Assembly: GCF_003813865.1 (NCBI RefSeq)
Contig: NZ_RMVG01000008.1
Span: 1 to 64,000 of the forward strand
DNA from: Candidatus Pantoea deserta
GTDB lineage: Bacteria; Pseudomonadota; Gammaproteobacteria; Enterobacterales; Enterobacteriaceae
Direction of reading: 5' to 3'
DNA: 64,000 bases
Of the stretch, positions 49,800-58,570 are shown in pieces. The notes beneath the pieces were generated by a model. It was not told the origin of the DNA and did no database searches. It was given only the letters and a program-made list of their open reading frames with translations. The position numbers and the translations under genes were made by a program. Position 1 is the first letter of the stretch. Each line of letters starts with the position of its first letter.

Positions 49800-51161
49800 A
49801 TGAAACCAGAACTGCTTTCTCCAGCGGGAACGCTGAAGAATATGCGCTACGCGTTTGCCTACGGCGCCGATGCGGTTTACGCCGGCCAGCCGCGCTATAG
49901 CCTGCGCGTGCGTAACAATGAATTTACCCACGATAACCTCGCCAGAGGCATTGCCGAAGCGCATGCGCTGGGCAAGAAATTTTATGTGGTGGTCAATATC
50001 GCCCCGCATAACGCCAAGCTGAAAACATTTATTCGCGACCTGACGCCGGTGATCGAGATGCAGCCGGACGCGCTGATTATGTCCGATCCCGGCCTGATTA
50101 TGCTGGTGCGCGAGGCGTTTCCACAAATGCCAGTTCATCTTTCCGTACAGGCCAACGCGGTCAACTGGGCGACGGTGAAATTCTGGCAGCAGATGGGGCT
50201 GACGCGCGTGATCCTGTCGCGCGAGCTGTCGCTGGAGGAGATCGCCGAGATTCGTCAGCAGGTGCCGGAAATGGAGATAGAAGTTTTCGTCCACGGCGCG
50301 CTCTGCATGGCCTATTCCGGTCGCTGCCTGCTGTCAGGCTATATGAACAAGCGCGATCCCAATCAGGGAACCTGCACCAACGCCTGCCGCTGGGAGTATA
50401 AGGTTGAAGAAGGCCAGCAGGACGAGGTGGGGAATATCGTTGAGGTGCAGGAGGTTACGCCGACGCTGGGTCTCGGCCAGCCCACCGATAAGGTGTTTCT
50501 GCTGGAAGAGAAAATGAAGCCGGGCGAGGTCATGAGCGCCTTTGAGGATGAGCACGGCACCTACATTATGAATTCCAGAGATTTGCGCGCGGTGGCGCAC
50601 GTCGAACGCCTGAGCGAGATGGGGGTTCATTCGTTAAAAATCGAAGGACGCACCAAATCTTTCTACTACTGCGCGCGCACGGCGCAGGTCTATCGTCGCG
50701 CCATTGATGACGCAGCCGAGGGAAAACCCTTCGATCCTCAGCTGCTCACCACGCTGGAAGGCCTGGCGCATCGCGGCTATACCGAAGGCTTTTTACGCCG
50801 CCATACCCACGACAGCTATCAGAACTACGCGCAGGGCTATTCCATTTCGGAGCGCCAGCAGTTTGTCGGCGAATTTACCGGCGAGCGGCGCGGCGACTGG
50901 GCGGAGGTCGCGGTTAAAAACAAGTTTCTGCTCGGCGACAGCCTGGAGATTATGACGCCGAACGGCAACCTTAACTGTACGCTGGAGGCGATGCAGGATG
51001 CGCGCGGCGCGCCTGTTGAGGTCGCCCCCGGCGACGGCCATCGCGTCTGGATGCCGGTGCCCGCCGATGTTGAGCTGGCGTTCGCGCTATTGCTGCGCAA
51101 TTTTACCGACGGCAGCAGCACGCGCGATCCCCATAGCAAATTAGCCAGATTCTGCAAGTAA
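49800..51161 (+). CDS. yegQ: tRNA 5-hydroxyuridine modification protein YegQ/TrhP
   Basis: A 453-residue U32-family (peptidase-like) protein, the same length as E. coli YegQ. It has KPELLSPAGTLKNMRYAFAYGADAVY at the start and VHGALCMAYSGRCLLSGY with CTNACRW near residue 190, Cys residues suited to an iron-sulfur cluster. KIEGRTKSFYYCARTAQVYR follows near residue 280. TrhP makes 5-hydroxyuridine at the wobble position of certain tRNAs by an oxygen-independent, prephenate-dependent route. In E. coli yegP lies between baeR and yegQ. Here there are only hairpins and the candidate FNR promoter. Confidence 0.92.
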   Translation: MKPELLSPAGTLKNMRYAFAYGADAVYAGQPRYSLRVRNNEFTHDNLARGIAEAHALGKKFYVVVNIAPHNAKLKTFIRDLTPVIEMQPDALIMSDPGLIMLVREAFPQMPVHLSVQANAVNWATVKFWQQMGLTRVILSRELSLEEIAEIRQQVPEMEIEVFVHGALCMAYSGRCLLSGYMNKRDPNQGTCTNACRWEYKVEEGQQDEVGNIVEVQEVTPTLGLGQPTDKVFLLEEKMKPGEVMSAFEDEHGTYIMNSRDLRAVAHVERLSEMGVHSLKIEGRTKSFYYCARTAQVYRRAIDDAAEGKPFDPQLLTTLEGLAHRGYTEGFLRRHTHDSYQNYAQGYSISERQQFVGEFTGERRGDWAEVAVKNKFLLGDSLEIMTPNGNLNCTLEAMQDARGAPVEVAPGDGHRVWMPVPADVELAFALLLRNFTDGSSTRDPHSKLARFCK

Positions 51162-51171
51162 AAAGGCGAAG

Positions 51172-51214
51172 TTAGAACAGGATCACAGACCGCCGCTGCG
51201 CGCTCCTTTATAGT
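51172..51214 (+). promoter_or_regulatory. CRP-dependent promoter of cyaR
   Basis: TTAGA-N6-TCACA (51172-51187) matches the CRP half-sites at eight of ten positions, the downstream half perfectly. The -10 TATAGT is at 51209-51214, predicting a start near 51221 and putting the CRP centre at -41.5. CyaR transcription is known to be activated by cAMP-CRP in E. coli. Confidence 0.75.
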
Positions 51215-51220
51215 CGCGCC

Positions 51221-51307
51221 TGCTGCTAACGAGTAACAATTAATAGCTGTTGTACCAGGAACCACCTCATTCACCCGCCCGGCTCCCCCGTGCGGGTTTT
51301 CTTTTTT
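51221..51307 (+). ncRNA. cyaR: CyaR small regulatory RNA
   Basis: Located directly downstream of yegQ, as in E. coli. The segment TACCAGGAACCACCTCAT is nearly identical to the conserved single-stranded seed region of CyaR that pairs with targets such as ompX, luxS and nadE through Hfq. The RNA ends in an intrinsic terminator: stem CCCGC/GCGGG, then TTTTCTTTTTT. From the predicted start to the T run it is 87 bases, the size of E. coli CyaR. The 5' portion and the terminator loop differ from E. coli while the seed is kept. Confidence 0.88.
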
Positions 51308-51383
51308 CCGCTTTTCTCCCGTAAATTTTCCGTCCTGACTATGCTATAAGCAGAAATCTTTGTGGATTCTCCAGGAACGGATA

Positions 51384-52283
51384 ATGGAAAAACAACCGCT
51401 TACTCTGTTAATTCTTAATGGTAAAGGCGCAGGCAACGAAGAGCTACGCACTGCAATCACCACGCTGCGCGATGAGGGATTTGATGTCGCGGTACGCGTC
51501 ACCTGGGAGAAAGGCGACGGTGAGCGTTACGTCAGGGAGGCTATCCGGCTGGGCGCGGAGACGGTGGTCGCCGGCGGCGGCGACGGCACCATCAATGAGA
51601 TAGCTACCGCGCTGGCCGCTATTGAAACCTCTCAGCGCCCGGTTCTGGGTATTCTTCCTCTCGGCACCGCCAACGATTTCGCCACCAGCGTCGGTATTCC
51701 CACCGAAATGGAGCCTGCGCTGCGTCTCGCCGTTCAGGGCAAAGCCCACGTTATCGATCTGGCGCGTGTGAATCAGGATCGCTACTTTATCAATATGGCG
51801 ACCGGCGGCTTCGGCACGCGTATCACCACAGAGACGCCGGAAAAACTGAAGTCCGCGCTGGGCGGCGTCTCCTATTTTATTCACGGTCTGATGCGCATGG
51901 ATACGCTGAAGCCCGACAGCTGCGAGATCACCGGACCCAGTTTTCACTGGCAGGGCGACGCGCTGGCGATTGGCGTCGGCAATGGCCGCCAGGCCGGCGG
52001 AGGGCAGCGCCTCTGTCCGTCGGCGCTGATTAATGACGGCCTGCTGGACATCAGCATTGTGACCGCGCAGGAGCTGCTTCCCACGCTGCTGCACTCCCTG
52101 ACCAGCAACGATGAGAATCCGAATATTGTCACTGCGAAACTTACCTCGCTGCATATTGTGTCGCCCAATGAGATGACCTTTAACCTGGACGGCGAACCGC
52201 TGTCCGGCCGCGAGTTTCAGATTGAGGTGATGCCGGAAGCCTTAAGCTGCCGCCTGCCGCCGCAGTGCGCGCTACTGGCCTGA
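51384..52283 (+). CDS. yegS: Lipid kinase YegS
   Basis: A 299-residue diacylglycerol-kinase-fold protein with the catalytic-domain motif [17 protein letters not shown] near residue 60, [12 protein letters not shown] near residue 95 and a C-terminal beta-sandwich with [16 protein letters not shown]. coli YegS phosphorylates phosphatidylglycerol in vitro. The ATG at 51384 ([16 protein letters not shown]) has AGGA seven bases upstream and the family length. An in-frame codon 24 bases earlier lacks support. Confidence 0.92.
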   Translation: MEKQPLTLLILNGKGAGNEELRTAITTLRDEGFDVAVRVTWEKGDGERYVREAIRLGAETVVAGGGDGTINEIATALAAIETSQRPVLGILPLGTANDFATSVGIPTEMEPALRLAVQGKAHVIDLARVNQDRYFINMATGGFGTRITTETPEKLKSALGGVSYFIHGLMRMDTLKPDSCEITGPSFHWQGDALAIGVGNGRQAGGGQRLCPSALINDGLLDISIVTAQELLPTLLHSLTSNDENPNIVTAKLTSLHIVSPNEMTFNLDGEPLSGREFQIEVMPEALSCRLPPQCALLA

Positions 52284-52519
52284 GCGCCTCGCTCCGGCCA
52301 GTAGATTGTTCCCTGCCGCAATCGCGGGGGCAAAAACGCCTTTCTCGGCTGGCCGCTCTGCTGTCATGAGCGGCCGCAACCCGTCTCCCGCTCTCACCTG
52401 GCTTCGCGCGCCGTTATCCCCGCCGCGGCACATTTTGCGCTTCCGGATGCTGTTTCAGGCGCGTCCGCAGCGGTCATCCTGCCCTCGCGGTCATGCCCTC
52501 TGCTTTCCTGAACAGGCTC

Positions 52520-52535
52520 TGTGATTGTCTTCACA
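52520..52535 (+). promoter_or_regulatory. CRP-binding site upstream of rspA
   Basis: TGTGA-TTGTCT-TCACA matches both CRP half-sites exactly with the correct six-base spacer. Its centre is about 87 bases upstream of the rspA ATG, and 45-48 bases upstream of the starts predicted from the TAGTAT or TATAAA hexamers. Catabolite control of the sugar-acid operon is the simple reading. Confidence 0.7.
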
Positions 52536-52556
52536 ACTCTGCTAACTGAACTTGTA

Positions 52557-52567
52557 TGGTAGTATAA
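52557..52567 (+). promoter_or_regulatory. Candidate RspR/FadR-type operator
   Basis: TGGTAGTATAA fits the FadR-subfamily GntR operator pattern TNGTNNNACNA except for one base. It overlaps the likely -10 region (TATAAA at 52563-52568), where a repressor would block initiation. The operon's own last gene encodes a FadR-type regulator. Confidence 0.35.
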
Positions 52568-52614
52568 ATGCGCGTACTTTTTCAGCATCGACTGTTGAAT
52601 GAAGGCTACCAGAG

Positions 52615-53829
52615 ATGAAAATTGTAAACGCCGAAGTGTTTGTCACCTGCGCAGGCAGAAACTTCGTTACGCTGAAAATCACCACCGACGAAGGCCTTAC
52701 CGGCATCGGCGACGCGACGCTAAACGGCCGCGAACTGCCGGTCGCCTCTTATCTGAAAGATCACATCTGCCCCCAGCTCATTGGCCGCGACGCACATCAG
52801 ATCGAAGACATCTGGCAGTACTTTTATAAAGGCGCCTACTGGCGTCGCGGACCGGTCACGATGTCGGCCATTTCGGCTGTGGACATGGCGCTGTGGGACA
52901 TCAAAGGCAAGGCGGCCAATATGCCGCTCTACCAGCTGCTGGGCGGCGCGTCGCGCACCGGCGTCATGGTCTATTGCCATACCACCGGCCACACCATTGA
53001 CGAAGTGATGGATGACTACGCGAAGCACAAAGAGCTGGGCTTTAAGGCGATTCGCGCGCAGTGCGGCGTACCGGGCATGAAAACCACCTACGGCATGGCC
53101 AAAGGCAAAGGTCTGGCCTATGAACCGGCGACCAAAGGCAACTGGCCGGAAGAGCAGCTCTGGTCGACCGAAAAGTATCTCGACTTTACGCCGAAGCTGT
53201 TTGCCGCTATTCGCGATAAGTTCGGCTTTAACGAGCATCTGCTGCATGACATGCACCACCGCCTGACGCCGATCGAAGCGGCGCGCTTCGGCAAGAGCGT
53301 GGAGGATTATCGCCTGTTCTGGATGGAAGATCCGACCCCTGCCGAGAATCAGGAGTGCTTCCGTCTGATCCGCCAGCACACCGTCACGCCCATCGCGGTC
53401 GGCGAAGTGTTCAACAGCATCTGGGACTGCAAGCAGCTAATCGAAGAGCAGCTGATTGACTATATCCGCACCACCATCACCCACGCAGGCGGCATTACCG
53501 GCATGCGCCGCATCGCGGATTTCGCCTCGCTGTATCAGGTGCGCACCGGCTCGCACGGCCCGTCCGATCTCTCGCCGGTCTGCATGGCGGCGGCGCTGCA
53601 CTTTGATCTCTGGGTGCCGAACTTTGGCGTGCAGGAGTATATGGGCTTCTCTGAGCAGATGATGGAACTGTTCAACGCGAACTGGACCTTTGAAGACGGC
53701 TATATGCATCCGGGCGACAAGCCGGGTCTGGGCATCGAATTTAACGAAAAGCTGGCGGCGAAATATCCCTATGAGCCAGCCTATTTGCCGGTTGCCCGTC
53801 TGGAAGACGGCACGCTGTGGAACTGGTAA
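52615..53829 (+). CDS. rspA: RspA/ManD-type enolase-superfamily sugar-acid dehydratase
   Basis: A 404-residue enolase-superfamily protein of the mannonate dehydratase subgroup to which RspA belongs. The N-terminal capping domain leads to the barrel, with a motif containing the general base Tyr-His region (YCHTTGH near residue 122). The Mg2+ ligands lie in [11 protein letters not shown] and GEVFNSIWD, and [13 protein letters not shown] near residue 305 provides the catalytic His. Members dehydrate D-mannonate or D-gluconate, some very slowly. The neighbours (reductase, transporter, UxuB-like enzyme) favour an acid-sugar catabolic role. First gene of a five-gene operon. Confidence 0.9.
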   Translation: MKIVNAEVFVTCAGRNFVTLKITTDEGLTGIGDATLNGRELPVASYLKDHICPQLIGRDAHQIEDIWQYFYKGAYWRRGPVTMSAISAVDMALWDIKGKAANMPLYQLLGGASRTGVMVYCHTTGHTIDEVMDDYAKHKELGFKAIRAQCGVPGMKTTYGMAKGKGLAYEPATKGNWPEEQLWSTEKYLDFTPKLFAAIRDKFGFNEHLLHDMHHRLTPIEAARFGKSVEDYRLFWMEDPTPAENQECFRLIRQHTVTPIAVGEVFNSIWDCKQLIEEQLIDYIRTTITHAGGITGMRRIADFASLYQVRTGSHGPSDLSPVCMAAALHFDLWVPNFGVQEYMGFSEQMMELFNANWTFEDGYMHPGDKPGLGIEFNEKLAAKYPYEPAYLPVARLEDGTLWNW

Positions 53830-53839
53830 GGAGCGCATC

Positions 53840-54850
53840 ATGAAAAGTGTCGTGATAGAACAACCCGGCGAACTGGTGCTGGCCGAACGTGCAGTGCCGA
53901 CGCCCGCGGCGGGCGAAGTCCGCGTCAGGGTGAAATATGCCAGCATCTGCGGTTCCGACGTGCATATCTGGCACGGTCATAACCCTTTCGCCAGATACCC
54001 GCGCGTTATCGGCCACGAGTTTTTTGGCGTGATTGACGCGGTGGGCGCAGGCGTCGACGCCAGCCGCATCGGCGAACGCGTCGCGGTCGATCCGGTCGTC
54101 AGCTGCGGCCACTGCTACCCCTGTTCGGTGGGCCGTCCTAACGTCTGCACCACGCTCAGCGTCATCGGCGTGCACCGCGACGGCGGCTTCAGCGACTATG
54201 CCGTCGCGCCAGCCAGTAATGCTTATGCGCTGCCCGCGACCATCCCGGACAAGCTTGCCAGTCTGGTCGAGCCGTTCACCATCGCCGCCAATATTACCGC
54301 CTTCCTTCAGCCGCAGCCGCAGGATGTGGCGCTGATTTACGGCGCGGGACCGATGGGCCTGACGGCGATTCAGGTGCTGAAAGGCGTTTATAACGTAGCG
54401 CAGGTGCTGGTGGTGGATCGCCTGCCGGAGCGTCTGGCGCTGGCGAAGGCTAACGGTGCGGATGGCGTCTTCAACAACGCTGAGGTGCCGCTGGCGGCGC
54501 AGCTGGAAGGCGTGCAGCCCACGCTGATTATCGATGCCGCATGCCATCCCGCTATTCTGGCGGAAGCGGCGGCGCTGGCCTCGCCCGCCGCGCGCATCGG
54601 TTTGCTGGGTTTCTCCGGCGAGCCGAGCAGCATCACGCAGCAAAGCCTGACCAGCAAAGAGCTGTCGCTGTTTACCTCTCGCCTTAACAGCCATCGCTTC
54701 CCGCAGGTGATTGCGTGGATGGAGCAGGGATTGATTCAGCCGGAAAAACTGGTTACCCACTACTTTCCGCTCGACGACATCGAACGCGCCATGACGCTGT
54801 TCGAAAAAGACCCCCGAACCTGCTGTAAGGTGATTTTACAGATGCAGTAA
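53840..54850 (+). CDS. rspB: Zinc-dependent alcohol dehydrogenase RspB
   Basis: A 336-residue medium-chain dehydrogenase. It has the catalytic-zinc residues Cys in ICGSDVHIWHG and His-Glu in GHEFFG, four structural-zinc Cys in CGHCYPCSVGRPNVC and a Rossmann fold (GAGPMGLTAIQV). Relatives oxidise sugar acids such as L-gulonate or galactonate at a secondary hydroxyl. The ATG at 53840, ten bases after rspA, follows AAGGAG. A longer reading through the end of rspA is rejected. rspA-rspB adjacency matches E. coli. Confidence 0.9.
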   Translation: MKSVVIEQPGELVLAERAVPTPAAGEVRVRVKYASICGSDVHIWHGHNPFARYPRVIGHEFFGVIDAVGAGVDASRIGERVAVDPVVSCGHCYPCSVGRPNVCTTLSVIGVHRDGGFSDYAVAPASNAYALPATIPDKLASLVEPFTIAANITAFLQPQPQDVALIYGAGPMGLTAIQVLKGVYNVAQVLVVDRLPERLALAKANGADGVFNNAEVPLAAQLEGVQPTLIIDAACHPAILAEAAALASPAARIGLLGFSGEPSSITQQSLTSKELSLFTSRLNSHRFPQVIAWMEQGLIQPEKLVTHYFPLDDIERAMTLFEKDPRTCCKVILQMQ

Positions 54851-54924
54851 CCTTGCCTCACCGGGGATTCAGCCGACAGCGCGCTGTCGGCGTTACATCA
54901 CTATAAAAAAGCGTTGGAGCCACT

Positions 54925-56208
54925 ATGTTTAAAAATCTGCGCTGGACAATCGTACTGCTGTTATTTCTTGTTTACATGATCAACTACCTCGATCGTGTTG
55001 CCCTGTCCCTTACCCTACCGCTGGTTGAAAAAGACCTGGCGATCAATGCTGAACAGTTCGGCATGATCTTTGGCAGCTTCTTTTTCGGCTATGCCCTGTT
55101 CAACTTCGTCGGCGGCGTCGCCACGGACCGCTTTGGCCCTAAAATCGTGCTCGGCCTGGCGGTGGGCATGTGGTCGCTGTTCTGCGGTATGACCGCGCTG
55201 GCAACCGGCTTCTGGTCGATGCTGATCCTGAGGGTGCTGTTCGGCATGGCGGAAGGTCCCATCTGCGCCTCGGCCAACAAAGCCATCAACGGCTGGTTCC
55301 CGAAAAAACAGGCGGCAACAGCAATGGGCTTGCTGAGCGCCGGTTCGCCCTTAGGCGGCGCGGTTGCCGGTCCCATTATCGGTTATCTCGCCCTCGCCTT
55401 TGGCTGGCGTCCGGCTTTCGTCATTATTTGTCTGATTGGGCTGGTGTGGATGGCGATCTGGCTGTTCGTCTCCGCAGACAACCCGGCTAAAAGCCGGCAT
55501 GTTTCCGCAGAAGAGCGCGCGCTGGTTGAGAAGCTGAAAGCAGAACAGCCAGGCGAAGAGGCCGATCTGGCGCAGGCATCGCACGGTTTCGGCTACTATC
55601 TGCGTCAGCCGATTATTCTGGTCACCGCCTTTGCCTTCTTCTGCTACAACTACATTCTGTTCTTTTTCCTGAGCTGGTTCCCGGCCTATCTGGTGCAGGC
55701 GCACGGTCTCGACATTAAATCCATGTCGATAACCACCATGATCCCGTGGATTGTCGGTTTCGTCGGGCTGGCGCTGGGCGGCTGGATCTCCGATAAAATC
55801 TTCAATATTACCGGCAAGTTACTGTTGTCACGAAAAATTGTGCTGGTGGTCTCACTGTTCGCCGCTGCCGTTTGTGTGGCGCTGGCGGGTACGGTACAAG
55901 ACGTCAATTCCGCGGTGATAATGATGTCGATCTCGATTTTCTTCCTCTACATCACCGGCGCTATTTACTGGGCGATTATTCAGGACGTGGTCCACAAGAG
56001 CCGCGTCGGCAGCATCAGCGGCTTTATTCATCTGGTTGGCAGTCTGTCGGGCATTATCGGACCCATTGTGACCGGCTTTATCGTCCAGCATACCGGCAAA
56101 TTCGATAGCGCCTTCGTGCTGGCTGGCTGTGTGGCCGCCATTGGCGCCTTCCTGGTGCTGTTCGTGATCCGCAGTCCGAAAGCGAGCAACAAGCCGGTCT
56201 CAGTATAA
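54925..56208 (+). CDS. MFS transporter, anion:cation symporter family (sugar-acid uptake)
   Basis: A 427-residue transporter with 12 membrane segments and the ACS-family first-helix motif MINYLDRVALSLTLP. MFS motif A-like GGVATDRFGPKIV and NGWFPKKQAATAMGLLSAGSPLGGAVAGP follow. Family members (ExuT, GudP, DgoT) import hexuronates and aldonates with protons. In this operon it probably brings in the acid sugar processed by RspA, RspB and the UxuB-like reductase. A 74-base spacer follows rspB, and GTTGGAG precedes the ATG. Confidence 0.87.
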   Translation: MFKNLRWTIVLLLFLVYMINYLDRVALSLTLPLVEKDLAINAEQFGMIFGSFFFGYALFNFVGGVATDRFGPKIVLGLAVGMWSLFCGMTALATGFWSMLILRVLFGMAEGPICASANKAINGWFPKKQAATAMGLLSAGSPLGGAVAGPIIGYLALAFGWRPAFVIICLIGLVWMAIWLFVSADNPAKSRHVSAEERALVEKLKAEQPGEEADLAQASHGFGYYLRQPIILVTAFAFFCYNYILFFFLSWFPAYLVQAHGLDIKSMSITTMIPWIVGFVGLALGGWISDKIFNITGKLLLSRKIVLVVSLFAAAVCVALAGTVQDVNSAVIMMSISIFFLYITGAIYWAIIQDVVHKSRVGSISGFIHLVGSLSGIIGPIVTGFIVQHTGKFDSAFVLAGCVAAIGAFLVLFVIRSPKASNKPVSV

Positions 56209-56272
56209 GCAGGCCCTTTCACATAACTGATTCACGGGGCGCAGGACGCCCCGTTTGCTATAAGGACAGACT

Positions 56273-57733
56273 ATGTTAGAGATTGATCGCCTTCCCGCTG
56301 ACGTACAGCGCCCGCGCTACGATCGCAGCAAACTGAAAACCCGTATGGTGCATATTGGCTTCGGCGCGTTTCATCGCGCGCATCAGGCATTGTGTAGCGA
56401 TAAACTGGCGGAACAGGGCGGCGACTGGGGCTATTGTGAAGTTAACCTCAACAGCGGCGAGCTGATTCAGGCGCTGCGTCAGCAGGATCACCTGTACACC
56501 CTCACAGAGATGGCCGACGATTCGCTCAGCACGCGCGTTATTGGCGTCGTGACCTCCTCGCTGCACGGCAAAGGCGACGGCATTGAGGCGGTCATCTCCG
56601 CCATGAGCCAGCCGGACGTCGCTATCGTTTCCATGACGGTAACGGAAAAGGGCTATTGTCATCATCCAGCCAGCGGCGATCTCAACCCGGATCATCCCGA
56701 TATTGTGCACGATTTAGCGCATCCCGACGCGCCGCGCTCGCTGCCCGGCCTGATTCTGGCGGCCATTCGCCGCCGCCGCGACGCGGGACTGCCGCCGTTC
56801 AGCGTGATGTCGTGCGATAACATGCCGGAGAACGGCCACGTTACGCGCAATGTGATTGTCCAGCTGGCGCAGCGACAGGACGCGGCGCTGGCCGACTATA
56901 TTCAGCAACACATCACCTTCCCTTCCACGATGGTGGACCGTATTGTTCCGGCGATGACCGACAGCGCGTTCGCTCAGCTGGCTGAACGTCTCGGCTGTAG
57001 CGATCCCGTCGCCGTCGAAGCCGAACCTTTTTTCCAGTGGGTGATCGAAGATAACTTCGTCAGCGGTCGCCCGGCCTGGGAACAGGCTGGCGCAGAGCTG
57101 GTGAAAGATGTGCTGCCGTTTGAAGAGATGAAGCTGCGTATGCTTAACGGCAGCCACTCTTTCCTGGCCTATCTCGGCTATTTATCCGGCTATGAATACA
57201 TCAGCGACTGTATGGCCGATGCGAACCTGCGCGCCGCTGCGCGTCAGTTGATGCTTGAGCAGCAGGCGCCCACGCTGCGCACTCAGGGCGTCGATCTGAC
57301 CGCCTACGCTGACTCGCTGATTGCGCGCTACGAAAACCGCGCCATCAAACATCGCACTTATCAGATTGCGACAGACGGCACGCAAAAACTGCCGCAGCGT
57401 ATGCTGGACAGCGTGCGCTGGCATCTGCGTAACGGCAGCAACTGCGACCTGCTGCTGCTGGGCGTGGCGGGCTGGATGCGCTATGTCGGCGGAGTGGATG
57501 AGCAAGGCGCGCCGATTGAGATACGCGATCCTCTGAAAAGCGAGCTGGCTGAACGCGTGGCCAGCAGCGCGGAAGGCGAAGAGCGTGTGCGGGCGCTGCT
57601 GGGCATAAAAGCTGTCTTTGGCGACGATCTGGCGCAGAATGAGGCGGTAGTCGCAACCTTAACGCGTTTTTGGCTACAGCTGCGCGAACAGGGCGCGCGC
57701 GCTACCCTGGCGCAGGTTGTTAATGCGCGGTAA
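56273..57733 (+). CDS. Mannitol dehydrogenase-family oxidoreductase (UxuB/YeiQ-like)
   Basis: A 486-residue polyol-specific long-chain dehydrogenase. MVHIGFGAFHRAHQAL near residue 26 is the NAD-binding loop. TEKGYC, the family signature FPSTMVDRIVP near residue 216, and KLRMLNGSHSFLAYLGYLSGY near residue 285 with the catalytic Lys follow. It resembles fructuronate reductase UxuB and the YeiQ subgroup. In hexuronate breakdown UxuB makes D-mannonate, the substrate of mannonate dehydratases such as the RspA family, so the pair forms a plausible pathway from fructuronate to 2-keto-3-deoxygluconate. That assignment is inference. No kinase or aldolase gene follows. Confidence 0.85.
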   Translation: MLEIDRLPADVQRPRYDRSKLKTRMVHIGFGAFHRAHQALCSDKLAEQGGDWGYCEVNLNSGELIQALRQQDHLYTLTEMADDSLSTRVIGVVTSSLHGKGDGIEAVISAMSQPDVAIVSMTVTEKGYCHHPASGDLNPDHPDIVHDLAHPDAPRSLPGLILAAIRRRRDAGLPPFSVMSCDNMPENGHVTRNVIVQLAQRQDAALADYIQQHITFPSTMVDRIVPAMTDSAFAQLAERLGCSDPVAVEAEPFFQWVIEDNFVSGRPAWEQAGAELVKDVLPFEEMKLRMLNGSHSFLAYLGYLSGYEYISDCMADANLRAAARQLMLEQQAPTLRTQGVDLTAYADSLIARYENRAIKHRTYQIATDGTQKLPQRMLDSVRWHLRNGSNCDLLLLGVAGWMRYVGGVDEQGAPIEIRDPLKSELAERVASSAEGEERVRALLGIKAVFGDDLAQNEAVVATLTRFWLQLREQGARATLAQVVNAR

Positions 57734-57832
57734 TTTTTCTGTGCCAAAAGCGCTGGCGCAGTGGCAGCGCGCTGATTAGACTGACACTTTCCAACGGGCT
57801 GGCTGCGGCCAGCCGCAATACGGATATGCAGC

Positions 57833-58519
57833 ATGTCAATCGCCTATACCATTACCACCAGCGAACCGGTTAACCAGCAAATCTATCGTTATCTGCGTAG
57901 GGATATTGTGACCTGCGCGATCCGACCGGGTTCGCTGCTGTCAGAGAAAGAAGTTTCCGCCCGATTTAACGTCTCGCGACAGCCGGTACGCGAAGCCTTT
58001 ATCAAGCTGGCGGAAGCAGGTCTGGTGCAGGTGTTGCCGCAGCGCGGAACCTTTGTGCGGAAGATCTCCGCGCGTCGCGTTGCGGATGGCCGCTTTATTC
58101 GCGAGGCGGTCGAGGTGTCGGTGGTGCGGCGTGCCGCGCAGGAGATTGAACCCGCCGCGCTGATGGCGCTGGACCACAATATTCAGCTGCAAAAACTGGC
58201 AGCTGAGCGTCACGACAGCCAGGCCTTTCTCAGCCTTGACGATGAGTTTCACCGTCTGATTGCGGAAAGCATCAACTGCGCGCTGGCGTGGGAAACGGTG
58301 GAGAATATCAAAGCGGCAATGGACCGCGTGCGCTTTCTGACGCTCAGTGAAGTCTCGCCGCCGGAAAGTCTGATTGAGCAGCATGAAGAGATTCTGGCGG
58401 CGCTGAAGGCGCATGATGCCGACGCCGCCGAAGCCGCGATGCGTCGTCATTTGCAGGAGATGATTTTTTCCATCACGCCTGTCGCCGAGCGCAACAGCGA
58501 ATGGTTTGAGTCGCCATAA
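57833..58519 (+). CDS. rspR: FadR-type GntR transcriptional regulator RspR
   Basis: A 228-residue repressor-type regulator, the same length as E. coli RspR/YdfH and very similar in the segment PVNQQIYRYLRRDIV, SEKEVSARFNVSRQPVREAFIKLAE and the C-terminal HLQEM. The winged helix occupies residues 10-75, and the all-helical FCD effector domain has metal-ligand-like DDEFHRLI near residue 139 and HEEI and HLQE downstream. It is the last gene of the operon it probably controls, 99 bases after the UxuB-like gene. Confidence 0.88.
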   Translation: MSIAYTITTSEPVNQQIYRYLRRDIVTCAIRPGSLLSEKEVSARFNVSRQPVREAFIKLAEAGLVQVLPQRGTFVRKISARRVADGRFIREAVEVSVVRRAAQEIEPAALMALDHNIQLQKLAAERHDSQAFLSLDDEFHRLIAESINCALAWETVENIKAAMDRVRFLTLSEVSPPESLIEQHEEILAALKAHDADAAEAAMRRHLQEMIFSITPVAERNSEWFESP

Positions 58520-58540
58520 TGCCTGCTGAGCAGTAAATAA

Positions 58541-58564
58541 GGCCAGCGCATTGCTGGCCTTTTC
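58541..58564 (+). terminator. Intrinsic terminator of rspR
   Basis: A seven-base perfect stem GGCCAGC/GCTGGCC with a five-base loop is followed by TTTTCGTT, 21 bases after the rspR stop codon. It ends the rsp operon just before the repeat array. Confidence 0.85.
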
Positions 58565-58570
58565 GTTGCG

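Larger units (their letters stand above)
52284..52614 (+). other. Intergenic region between yegS and rspA
   Basis: This 331-base gap contains a CRP-type site (52520-52535) and a GntR-type operator candidate (52557-52567) close to rspA. A TATAAA hexamer at 52563-52568 could be the -10. I found no gene and no convincing yegS terminator in the first 230 bases, which are GC-rich. Confidence 0.55.
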
